From Branchinecta lynchi (taxonomy: Eukaryota > Arthropoda > Branchiopoda > Anostraca > Branchinectidae), in assembly GCA_023053575.1 (NCBI GenBank), contig JAKZAP010000001.1, forward strand, positions 30,770,533 through 30,834,532: a stretch of 64,000 bases of DNA, written 5' to 3'. Shown here piece by piece: positions 23,401 through 35,400 of the stretch; position 1 is the stretch's first letter, and the number at the start of each line of letters is the position of its first letter. The position numbers were made by a program, and so were the translations under genes. Under the pieces are notes generated by a model, which did not search any database, had not been told where the DNA came from, and was given only the letters and a program-made list of their open reading frames with translations.

Positions 23401-26400
23401 CCCTTATTAATGAAAAAACCGAAGTTGATAAAAATGCAGAAAAAACCCTTTCCTGTCATCGCCCCAATCATGCAGCAAAAACAGCGTCGTTGTCAAAAAT
23501 TAAATCTCAGGACTAGTTTTTTCATTATACTGGTACTTGAAGATAATTTACCTTAATAAGATATTTATAGTCGGTAGAAGCTTCAGTTATTTGTTACAGG
23601 TTTGTTTCCTTCCCCGAAGTTGAACAAGAAGATTGACAGCCTGACGAGGACCCTTGCCAAGAAGGGCCGAAATATCGCTGATGAAAAATCAGAGCTGACG
23701 TATCCGTGTAAACATTGTTTGAATAAATGTTTCAAAGTCAGCTTGGGCTCAAAGAATATTTATAGGGTCTAGACCCTAGGGAAACAGGTCAGGGTAAGTC
23801 TAAAGTAAAAAAAAGTGTCATTTTCTGATTCAGAATGTTCTAAATACCCCTAAAACGTGTGTTTCTTGGCTTCTACAGCAATTTAATTTTTAGGGTCTAG
23901 ACCCTAGGGAAACGGGTCATGGGTTACGTACATGCTAAAGCAGGTCATGTGTTCACACCCCGTGACAAAGCACAGGCTAAAGCAGTTGGTGTATCCACAC
24001 CACGTGACAAAGCACATGCTAAAGCAGGTGGTGTATTCACACCACGTGATAAAGGACGTGGTGTATTCGCACCACGTGATAAAGCACGTGGTGTATTCGC
24101 ACCACGTGATAAAGCACGTGGTGTGAGAAGCCAAATTCAGTCTACACCCAGTATTGGTTACATTTGCTCGTGTTTCCAAAGGTTATAGACGAAACTCATG
24201 TGTCATGGATAAGGTTTTCAGACAAGGGGGAATGCGAATATGGAATTAACTTTTGCCCCTGAATTTCCCTTGACCCTTCACGGTCCTAGGGTCTAGACTC
24301 TAAATATTGAAATTGCTGTATCGGCCAAGAAACACAGGTTTTAGGGGTATTTCAAACATTCTGAATCCGAAAATGACTTTTTTTTTTTACTTTATACCTA
24401 CCCTGACCCGTTTCCCTAGGGTCTAGACCCTAAACATGAAATTGTGCTTGCAGCCAAGAAACACTTCAGGGATAATTGTAGTTGCAGCCAAGAAACACTT
24501 CAGGGGTCAATGGGTAACACCAGGGACCCATAAATTTCCTTTACAGAGGGCTTGTCATTTCCTATGCTTCTTAGCTTCTATGTTGCTATGTTGTCCGATC
24601 CTTGCCTACTTTCCAAAAATCCCACTTGGGTCGAATCGGCATTCTTGTTTGCCTCATTGGACTTGCTCGCCAAAGAGACTCCTCCCTCAAGGCAGCCAAT
24701 CCCAAATTTTGTCTATCTGGCCTTGGACGTGATTGGACCGTGGGTACTTCTCGAACTATCTTCCGTTCGGTCAACATAGCATCAGAAATATCTTATTGAC
24801 AAGCCCCCTGAATGGCGAGGCATTTCAGGAAATTTATAGGTCCCTGGTAACACCCATTGCAAACCATATGTTAAATCATAAAAGTTGTCCATATTCGCAT
24901 TCCCCATGTCTAAAACCTTATCCGCGACACGTGAATTTCGTCTCTTTCGCAATTTTACCATTGGATTTTCTCTAGTTAGATATAAAGTGAAAAAATATCA
25001 CTTTCGGATTCAGAATGTTTGAAAAACCCATAAAACATGTGTGGCTTGGCTAATACAGCAATTTAATTTTAGGGTCTAGACCCTAGGAAACGGGTCAGGG
25101 TAGGTATAAAGTAAAAAAAAAAGTCATTTTCGGATTCAGAATGTTTTGAAATACCCCTAAAACCTGTGTTTTCTTGGCCGATACAGCAATTTCAATATTT
25201 AGGTCTAGACCCTAGGACCGTGAAGGGTCAAGGGAAATTCAGGGGCAAAAGTTAATTCCATATTCGCATTCCCCTTGTCTGAAAACCTTATCCATGACAC
25301 ATGAGTTTCGTCTATAACCTTTGGAAACACGAGCAAAATGTAACCAATACTGGGCGTAGACTGAATTTGCTTCTCACACCACGTGCTTTATCACGTGGTG
25401 CGAATACACCACGTCCTTTATCACGTGGTGTGAATACACCACCTGCTTTAGCATGTGCTTTGTCACGTGGTGTGGATACACCAACTGCTTTAGCCTGTGC
25501 TTTGTCACGGGTTGTGAACACATGACCTGCTTTAGCATGTACGTAACCCATGACCCGTTTCCCTAGGGTCTAGACCCTAAAAATTAAATTGCTGTAGAAG
25601 CCAAGAAACACACGTTTTAGGGGTATTTAGAACATTCTGAATCAGAAAATGACACTTTTTTTTTACTTTAGACTTACCCTGACCTGTTTCCCTAGGGTCT
25701 AGACCCTAAAAATTAAAATGCTGTATCAGCCAAGAAACACAAGTTTGAGGGGTATTTCGAACATTCTGAATCAGAAAATGACACTTTTTTTTTACCTTAA
25801 ACCTGCCCTGACCCGTTTCCCTAGGGTCTAGACCCTAACAATTTAAAATTAAAATGCTGTATCAGCCAAGAAACACAAGTTTGAGGGTATTTCGAACATT
25901 CTGAATCAGAAAATGACACTTTTTTTACTTTAAACCTGCCCTGACCCATTTCCCTAGGGTCTAGACCCTAACAATTAAATTGCTGTATCAGCCAAGAAAC
26001 ACACGTTTGAGGGGTATTTTGAACATTCTGAATCAGAAAATGACACTTTTTTTTACTTTAGACCTACCTTGACCCGTTTCCCTAGGGTCTAGACCCTAAA
26101 AATGAAAATGCCGTGTCAGCCAAGAAACTCACGTTTTAGGGGTATTTCGAACACTCGAATCATAAAATGACACTTGTTTTTAAACCTAACCCTGAAATCC
26201 CCCTTAAACCCAACCCTCCTAACCCTTAAAATGTAAGTTTTCAATTGAAACAATAAGCACTTGTTCCAGAATCTAAGGTGACTAAAAATGACAAAACTTT
26301 CCCTAGGGGAACGGATACGGATCGGGCGCAAGTCTAAAGTGAAAAACAGGTGTTATTTTCTAATTAAAATTTCGAAATACCCCTAAAATGTGTGTTTCTT

Positions 26401-29400
26401 GGCTGATACGGAAATCAGGGTCAGGGTAGGTCTAAAGTAAGCAGGTGGTGTATTTACACCACGTGACAAAGCAGGTGACAGAGGACGTAACAAAGCAGGT
26501 GGTGTATTTACACCACGTGACAAAGCAGGTGACAGAGGACGTGACAAAGCAGGTGGTGTATTTACACCACGTGACAAAGCAGGTGACAGAGGACGTAACA
26601 AAGCAGGTGGTGTATTTACACCACGTGACAAAGCAGGTGACAGAGGACGTGACAAAGCAGGTGGTGTATTTACACCACGTGACAAAGCAGGTGACAGAGG
26701 ACGTAACAAAGCAGGTGGTGTATTTACACCACGTGACAAAGCAGGTGACAGAGGACGTGACAAAGCAGGTGGTGTGAACACTTCACACCACATGGCAGAG
26801 GACGTGACAGAGGACGTGACAAAGCAGGTGGTGTATTTACACCACGTGACAAAGCAGGTGACAGAGGACCGTGACAAAGCAGGTGGTGTATTTACACCAC
26901 GTGATAAAGCAGGTGACAGAGGACATGACAAAGCACGTGATGTGAGATATTATGAAGGACTTCAGACCGGTTTTGCAGGTGTATTTACATCACGTGACAA
27001 AGCAGGTGATAGAGGACGTGACAAAGCAGGTGGTGTATTTACACCACGTGACAAAGCAGGTGACAGAGGACGTTACAAAGCACGTGATGTGAGATATTAT
27101 GAAGGACTTCAGACCGGTTTTGCAGGAAGCGTTTCCTGCAAAGTCTAGGTTTTGACCCGTTCCGGCCAGATAACAACGCTTTCTCTTTAATATTCATTGA
27201 TTTTTACAATACACCACCTTCTAAAACACATGGCGTATTTACACAGCGATACAATACACGTGGTGGAAAGTCACCATCTGACCAAGCACCTCTATTGTCA
27301 CGCGATGGATTTACATCACCAGATAGAGGACGTGACAAAGCATGTGGTGTGTTCGCATCACGTGACAGAGGACGTGACAAAGCACATGGTGTAAATGCAC
27401 CACGTGACAGAGGACGTGACAAAGCACATGGTGTAAATGCACCACGTGACAGAGGACGTGACAAAGCACATGGTGTAAATGCACCACGTGACAGAGGACG
27501 TGATAAAGCACGTGGTGTGAACACTTCACACCACATGGCAGAGGACGTGACAAATCACGTGGTGTAGTTGCACGACACGACGGAGGACGTGACAAAGCAC
27601 ATGGTGTAAATACACCACGTGACAGAGGACGTGACAAAGCAGGTGGTGTGAATGCACCACCTGACTAAGCAGGTTCTCTATCATGTGATGTAGGAGGGTC
27701 TTTTGACCCGATCCGCCTTCCATAAACGACGGGGCAAGAACATCTCATCGGTTTAAATGACAGTGCGCTGGAAACTTTACAACTCACCCTTTAATATCGT
27801 CTTCGGTAAGATCCGGATGGACTGACGCTATGTAAATACGGTTGAATGACTTGGACTCCTCGTTGATCTCGTCAATGATGCTCTGAGCCTGTGGCATGTT
27901 GCTTGGACGCCCAACCTATGCAAACAAATGTCAAATTAATCTTTCGAGCTCTAAGTTGCAAATTAACTAAGCGGGTGCGATTCTTTGCGAAATTAATTCA
28001 CTTTAAGCCTCTATCCCTCTACCACAAAACAAGACCAAAGGTTACGATGTCCCAAAATCGTAATATTTACTGGACTGTTTGATCCAGACACTCGGGTCTT
28101 GTAGATATCTGGTCTTGACCAGAGTTTAGCACTAATCAGCCGCTTAAAATAAACATGAACCGTATATTTTTCGTATTGAAATGTTAAGCCTTATCGCTGA
28201 TCATCTGCGAAAACCAAGTTCAGATATGAATTCAGCACGTGTTTACCACTATACGTCGTATCTACTTTGACGAAACCGACCAAAACTTCCTGACTTTCTG
28301 CCAAATTTCCGGTCGGCGGGATTCCGGGCGAAACTACTCATCCGGCAAGAAACTAAATCTCAATTCAGCTATTTCCTTACCCGTTCATCGAACCTCTAAT
28401 CAACTTCAGATAAAATATTTATTTTTAACTATTTATCTTGCGAGAAAATAATTTTCAAATACGGATTCAGCATGTCTCCATATTACTACGTTAAGCCTCT
28501 AATCAACTTCAGTAACACCTTTACTTTTAAATAACTTTCCGGTTTTGGGCCGGAATTCGGGCGAACTATATATCTGGGTAGAAAATCATGGTCATATACG
28601 GATCAGCATATTTTCTTACCCATACATCCAAGGCCGTATCTAGGGGGGTGGAGTTCAACCCCTAACCCCACCCCAACCCCCCCCGAAACATACAAAAAAT
28701 AATCATTTTTATGTCCGACCCGCAGGAAAAAAAAAACCGAAACGCCCCCCCCCCCCGAAATAAATTCCTGGATACGGACCTGCATACATCGAACATCCAG
28801 GCAACTTAAAATAAAATTTATAGTTTTAACAAATTTTCCAGTTTTGGCCGGATTCCGGGCTAACTATATGTCCGGCGAGAAAATAATTTCCATATACGAG
28901 TTCAACACGTCTTCTTACCCCTAAATCCCATTAGCTGTTAAAAATATTTTGGTCGCCCCTGAATTTGAACCCCCATGCACCTAAATGTAGGGCTACAGAG
29001 CTGATACTTTTGGCCCAAAGAATCCTCACACCAAGTTAAATCACAATATCTCATTCCCTTCGAGAGATATGGCGCTGACAGACGGACGGAGAGACAGAGA
29101 AACGGACAGGCGGACAACTTTTGCGAAGTCACAGGTATGACTTAGCCTTATCTAAAGCCTTTCGAAAGCCTGCGCCAAACAGTGTCTCGCCCGATCGCAA
29201 ATCAGACGCTTTAATTCCCGTCGCGCAAATTTGTCGGAACTGTACACATCACAATGTTATTCCAGCCCCACCCTCCGTTATCCCGGAGCTACTTGTTAAA
29301 CTTTTTTCTTCACTCTATTCAAGAAGTGTAAAGCAACAAATAGCGCTCACATACTCGAACATGGAAAGAGTACTGAAAAGCTATGTTTAACAAGTTTGGG

Positions 29401-32400
29401 CTAGAGATTCCTCAGAGGCGATCCCATTAGATCGCTCAAGGCCTGTCATTGAGCGTGGTCCCCCCTACTAGTCAAGGCTGGAATGCATTTTTCTATTTTC
29501 GGCGAAATATCATGCCACGGGCTAATCTGGCCAATCACGTTACGTAAATTCGTAGTTACCACGCCTCCCTACGCTCCCGTAATAGTTGAAATAAGCAAAT
29601 AATTATTATTAGTTACTATTTCGAGAAGGTTGGAACGGTCAGCGTAGTAACTTATTACGAGCTTGCAACGGAAATAGTAACTATTAGTTACTGTTGTTAG
29701 AAGGGTGAAACACGCTCATTATGTCTGCAGTTAGAAAACCGAGCCTGTGATCCTGCCCTTTTCCACTTGACGCCCTTGCCAAGAATGGCCAAAATATCGA
29801 TAGAATAAAATCAGCTGATGTCTCCTTTTACCGCACTCAACACTGATTATCAGTTAGCTTGGGCGAAATACGTTTAATGAAAATCAATCAATCAATTTAA
29901 TTATTTCCCGTCAAGAGAAACAATGGAGGGCGTGTACCAGCCTTCTAACAATAGTAACTTTTAGTTACTACTTTCGTTCCGACCTCGTAAAAAGATACTA
30001 TGTTGACAAATCCAGCCTTCTCGAAATAGTAACTATTTGCTTAGCATGCTCGGGGGCATAGTAAGCGTTGTAGCTACGAATCTCTGTAACCTGAGTGGCC
30101 AGATTAGCCCGTGGCATGATATTTTTGCCGAAAATAGAAAAATTCGTTCCAACCTTGACGCAAAGAAGCCAAAATCCGTGACGGCATGCGTAGTAACTAT
30201 GGTAAGTAGGGTGGAACATGCCCCTGTTGACGAAGTACAAAAAAAGAAAAACAACAACAACAAAAAAGACAAAGCACGNNNNNNNNNNNNNNNNNNNNNN
30301 NNNNNNNNNNNNNNNNNNNNNNNNNNNNNNNNNNNNNNNNNNNNNNNNNNNNNNNNNNNNNNNNNNNNNNNNNNNNNNAGGTATGTGGATGCAAGGAGGC
30401 TTTGCAATGTCTGACTTCAGGTATTTCCATATTGTTCGTACAGAGCTTTAAAGCACTGAAAATCGTAAGTAATTTTCCCAACAAGATTGCATTTAGAAGA
30501 AAAAAAAATTAATAGTAATGTAAAACGATAATTAGATTTCTTGTCCTCTAGAGATTACGCTCGGTGTTCTAGTGGCACCAAGGCGATCCGCAGTAAAATC
30601 AATTGCAGTCTCTAACGTAGGCATTGGAGGCTTAGGAAATAAGATTTAAGGTTTCTGAGGGATCCCAAACGAAAATATTCATCAGACTGTATTTACCCAA
30701 CGGATCCTAACACCAAGTTCGAACAAAATATCTCAACCACTTCGGCAGTACCGTGCTCACAGATAGACAGATGGACAAACTTTACAAAGTTATTGCTATC
30801 CTGTTGCTAACCAATCAATGAGGTTTAATCCAAATAGCTAAAAGCTACAAGAGGAATACGAATTTACGAAATACACAGGCACGAAACAAATTAACTAATA
30901 CACTTACAAGATGCGACCAGAAATAAATGATGGGATGAAACTACGTAAAAATTGGGCAGAAGAATTAGCGAACGCTAACGCTCGGTCCCAATAATATAAA
31001 TTTTTAATATCAAAAATTTTAGAATGCAAAAATAAAGTAAGCCAAGTAAAGAGAAGTTTATAAAAATCAAGTTCTGGCATTGGCATAGTTTGTTTTGTCG
31101 GGAGTCAAAACCTTGAAAGGGATAACGAGTGTTACGGATAGTATTAGGATATTAAATATCAAAGTTGACTCCGTTATCTGAAATAATGCGGGCTGAGAAA
31201 AGCAACTCCATATTTGGTAATAATTCAAGCCTCGGGACGATGGAAGTAGCCTTATCAGTTCCCTGTTGTTGAACATCCTCTTCCTGAGTTTTCAGGCACG
31301 TTTGATCAGGACTTTGGTTTAATCTTTTACATGTAGCGACTGCGGTTAGCTCCTACGCAGTAAGCAAGAATAAGAATTTGATGTGAAGCTCGAAGCGAGC
31401 AGATGATTCTGAGAGTTGACTGTAGCGAGACATGTGTCTGTATTATGAGATTACCTTACGTGTTAACAGAAGCAAGTTGTACTAAAGGAATAAATAAAGT
31501 AAGGGACAAAAGAAAAGAACCGACCTCCCTAAACGAAAGACTACGATCCCTATACGCCTTCGAAGGTTGAATACTGCCGCCGCTCGAACGCTACCATATA
31601 ATGATCCCAAGTGGGACATAAATGCCGGTCGGAGTATAAAGAGTAATAACGACTATGGAAGGCGGATCGGGTCAAAAGACCCTCCTACATCACATGATAG
31701 AGAACCTGCTTAGTCAGGTGGTGCATTCACACCACCTGCTTTGTCACGTCCTCTGTCACGTGGTGTATTTACACCATGTGCTTTGTCACGTCCTCCGTCG
31801 TGTCGTGCAACTACACCACGTGATTTGTCACGTCCTCTGCCATGTGGTGTGAAGTGTTCACACCACGTGCTTTATCACGTCCTCTGTCACGTGGTGCATT
31901 TACACCATGTGCTTTGTCACGTCCTCTGTCACGTGGTGCATTTACACCATGTGCTTTGTCACGTCCTATGTCACGTGATGCGAACACACCACATGCTTTG
32001 TCACGTCCTCTATCTGGTGATGTAAATCCATCGCGTGACAATAGAGGTGCTTGGTCAGATGGTGACTTTCCACCACGTGTATTGTATCGCTGTGTAAATA
32101 CACCATGTGTTTTAGAAGGTGGTGTATTGTAAAAATCAATGAATATTAAAGAGAAAGCGTTGTTATCTGGCCGAACGGGTCAAAACCTAGACTTTGCAGG
32201 AAACGCTTCCTGCAAAACCGGTCTGAAGTCCTTCATAATATCTCACATCACGTGCTTTGTAACGTCCTCTGTCACCTGCTTTGTCACGTGGTGTAAATAC
32301 ACCACCTGCTTTGTCACGTCCTCTATCACCTGCTTTGTCACGTGATGTAAATACACCTGCAAAACCGGTCTGAAGTCCTTCATAATATCTCACATCACGT

Positions 32401-35400
32401 GCTTTGTCATGTCCTCTGTCACCTGCTTTATCACGTGGTGTAAATACACCACCTGCTTTGTCACGTCCTCTGTCACGTGGTGTAAATACACCACCTGCTT
32501 TGTTACGTCCTCTGTCACCTGCTTTGTCACGTGGTGTAAATACACCACCTGCTTTGTCACGTCCTCTGTCACCTGCTTTGTCACGTGGTGTAAATACACC
32601 ACCTGCTTTGTTACGTCCTCTGTCACCTGCTTTGTCACGTGGTGTAAATACACCACCTGCTTACTTTAGACCTACCCTGACCCTGATTTCCGTATCAGCC
32701 AAGAAACACACATTTTAGGGGTATTTCGAAATTTTAATTAGAAAATAACACCTGTTTTTCACTTTAGACTTGCGCCCGATCCGTATCCGTTCCCCTAGGG
32801 AAAGTTTTGTCATTTTTAGTCACCTTAGATTCTGGAACAAGTGCTTATTGTTTCAATTGAAAACTTACATTTTAAGGGTTAGGAGGGTTGGGTTTAAGGG
32901 GGATTTCAGGGTTAGGTTTAAAAACAAGTGTCATTTTATGATTCGAGTGTTCGAAATACCCCTAAAACGTGAGTTTCTTGGCTGACATGGCATTTTCATT
33001 TTTAGGGTCTAGACCCTAGGGAAACGGGTCAAGGTAGGTCTAAAGTAAAAAAAAGTGTCATTTTCTGATTCAGAATGTTCAAAATACCCCTCAAACGTGT
33101 GTTTCTTGGCTGATACAGCAATTTAATTGTTAGGGTCTAGACCCTAGGGAAATGGGTCAGGGCAGGTTTAAAGTAAAAAAAGTGTCATTTTCTGATTCAG
33201 AATGTTCGAAATACCCCTCAAACTTGTGTTTCTTGGCTGATACAGCATTTTAATTTTAAATTGTTAGGGTCTAGACCCTAGGGAAACGGGTCAGGGCAGG
33301 TTTAAGGTAAAAAAAAAGTGTCATTTTCTGATTCAGAATGTTCGAAATACCCCTCAAACTTGTGTTTCTTGGCTGATACAGCATTTTAATTTTTAGGGTC
33401 TAGACCCTAGGGAAACAGGTCAGGGTAAGTCTAAAGTAAAAAAAAGTGTCATTTTCTGATTCAGAATGTTCTAAATACCCCTAAAACGTGTGTTTCTTGG
33501 CTTCTACAGCAATTTAATTTTTAGGGTCTAGACCCTAGGGAAACGGGTCATGGGTTACGTACATGCTAAAGCAGGTCATGTGTTCACACCCCGTGACAAA
33601 GCACAGGCTAAAGCAGTTGGTGTATCCACACCACGTGACAAAGCACATGCTAAAGCAGGTGGTGTATTCACACCACGTGATAAAGGACGTGGTGTATTCG
33701 CACCACGTGATAAAGCACGTGGTGTATTCGCACCACGTGATAAAGCACGTGGTGTGAGAAGCCAAATTCAGTCTACACCCAGTATTGGTTACATTTTGCT
33801 CGTGTTTCCAAAGGTTATAGACGAAACTCATGTGTCATGGATAAGGTTTTCAGACAAGGGGAATGCGAATATGGAATTAACTTTTGCCCCTGAATTTCCC
33901 TTGACCCTTCACGGTCCTAGGGTCTAGACTCTAAATATTGAAATTGCTGTATCGGCCAAGAAACACAGGTTTTAGGGGTATTTCAAACATTCTGAATCCG
34001 AAAATGACTTTTTTTTTTTTACTTTATACCTACCCTGACCCGTTTCCCTAGGGTCTAGACCCTAAACATGAAATTGTGCTTGCAGCCAAGAAACACTTCA
34101 GGGATAATTGTAGTTGCAGCCAAGAAACACTTCAGGGGTCAATGGGTAACACCAGGGACCCATAAATTTCCTTTACAGAGGGCTTGTCATTTCCTATGCT
34201 TCTTAGCTTCTATGTTGCTATGTTGTCCGATCCTTGCCTACTTTCCAAAAATCCCACTTGGGTCGAATCGGCATTCTTGTTTGCCTCATTGGACTTGCTC
34301 GCCAAAGAGACTCCTCCCTCAAGGCAGCCAATCCCAAATTTTGTCTATCTGGCCTTGGACGTGATTGGACCGTGGGTACTTCTCGAACTATCTTCCGTTC
34401 GGTCAACATAGCATCAGAAATATCTTATTGACAAGCCCCCTGAATGGCGAGGCATTTCAGGAAATTTATAGGTCCCTGGTAACACCCATTGCAAACCATA
34501 TGTTAAATCATAAAAGTTGTCCATATTCGCATTCCCCATGTCTAAAACCTTATCCGCGACACGTGAATTTCGTCTCCTTTCGCAATTTTACCATTGGATT
34601 TTCTCTAGTTAGATATAAAGTGAAAAAATATCACTTTCGGATTCAGAATGTTTGAAAAACCCATAAAACATGTGTGGCTTGGCTAATACAGCAATTTAAT
34701 TTTAGGGTCTAGACCCTAGGGAAACGGGTCAGGGTAGGTATAAAGTAAAAAAAAAAGTCATTTTCGGATTCAGAATGTTTGAAATACCCCTAAAACCTGT
34801 GTTTCTTGGCCGATACAGCAATTTCAATATTTAGGGTCTAGACCCTAGGACCGTGAAGGGTCAAGGGAAATTCAGGGGCAAAAGTTAATTCCATATTCGC
34901 ATTCCCCTTGTCTGAAAACCTTATCCATGACACATGAGTTTCGTCTATAACCTTTGGAAACACGAGCAAAATGTAACCAATACTGGGCGTAGACTGAATT
35001 TGGCTTCTCACACCACGTGCTTTATCACGTGGTGCGAATACACCACGTCCTTTATCACGTGGTGTGAATACACCACCTGCTTTAGCATGTGCTTTGTCAC
35101 GTGGTGTGGATACACCAACTGCTTTAGCCTGTGCTTTGTCACGGGGTGTGAACACATGACCTGCTTTAGCATGTACGTAACCCATGACCCGTTTCCCTAG
35201 GGTCTAGACCCTAAAAATTAAATTGCTGTAGAAGCCAAGAAACACACGTTTTAGGGGTATTTAGAACATTCTGAATCAGAAAATGACACTTTTTTTTACT
35301 TTAGACTTACCCTGACCTGTTTCCCTAGGGTCTAGACCCTAAAAATTAAAATGCTGTATCAGCCAAGAAACACAAGTTTGAGGGGTATTTCGAACATTCT

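Larger units (their letters stand above)
22908..23763. mobile_element. Penelope-like element remnant with inverted pseudo-LTRs
   Basis: Arm 1 (22,908-23,293, 386 nt) and arm 2 (23,345-23,729, 385 nt) are nearly perfect reverse complements around a 51-nt spacer. A 34-nt tail (23,730-23,763) follows arm 2 only. A 10-bp target duplication AGGGTCTAGA flanks the unit (22,898-22,907 and 23,764-23,773), and the allelic copy near 33,398-33,407 is the empty site. Inverted pseudo-LTRs plus a short one-sided extension and a variable target duplication are features of Penelope-like retroelements. No reverse transcriptase or GIY-YIG ORF remains. Each arm contains a hammerhead motif. A Mutator-like foldback is the main alternative. 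Confidence 0.7.
22165..23925. repeat. About 130-bp tandem repeat with TTAGGG palindromes, left arm
   Basis: Units start at the motif AGGGTCTAGACCCTAGGG (22,505; 22,632; 22,766; 22,898; then 23,764 and 23,891 after the inserted element), spaced 127-134 bp. Each unit carries GTCATTTTCTGATTCAGAAT and TTTCTTGGCTGATACAGCA. The motif core is TTAGGG and CCCTAA head to head around an XbaI site. Nearby (22,375-22,420) are loose TTAGGG-like repeats. The mirror copy is at about 25,560-26,440. Confidence 0.9.
21155..27724. mobile_element. Giant palindromic (foldback) element, copy 1
   Basis: Begins TATGGAAGGCGGATCGGGTC and ends with its reverse complement. Flanked by a 6-bp direct repeat AACGAC (21,149-21,154 and 27,725-27,730), a likely target duplication. 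From the ends inwards, each arm holds: a 54-bp tandem array; an about 130-bp tandem repeat with TTAGGGTCTAGACCCTAA; and a short array of GCACGTGGTGTATTCGCACC type. Arms of about 3 kb mirror each other apart from array copy number and one insertion. The centre (about 24,440-25,060) is mostly unique. No transposase or other protein was recognised; its ORFs follow from the 54-bp period. A 6-bp duplication fits a few DNA-transposon superfamilies (Dada, IS3EU), but the class is unknown. Confidence 0.85.
19880..30278. repeat. Large direct duplication, left copy (allele 1)
   Basis: From AGGTATGTGGATGCAAGG at 19,880 to GACAAAGCACG at 30,278, directly before the N gap, this block repeats at 30,379-39,932 in the same orientation with only scattered substitutions and small indels. 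The one large difference is the 866-bp Penelope-like insertion (with its target duplication) at 22,898-23,773, present here and absent from the right copy. Confidence 0.95.

Noticed and set aside
26383..26931. Long open frame (182 codons, minus strand) and many similar frames in the 54-bp arrays at 21-22, 26-27, 31-32 and 36-37 kb
   Set aside because: The repeat period is a multiple of three, so any frame without a stop in one unit stays open; several frames on both strands are open at once. Product is pure repeat with no domain.
29760..29815. Hammerhead ribozyme in the degraded relative near 29.8 kb
   Set aside because: The core CTGACGA and the GAAA box are both altered, so catalysis is not expected.
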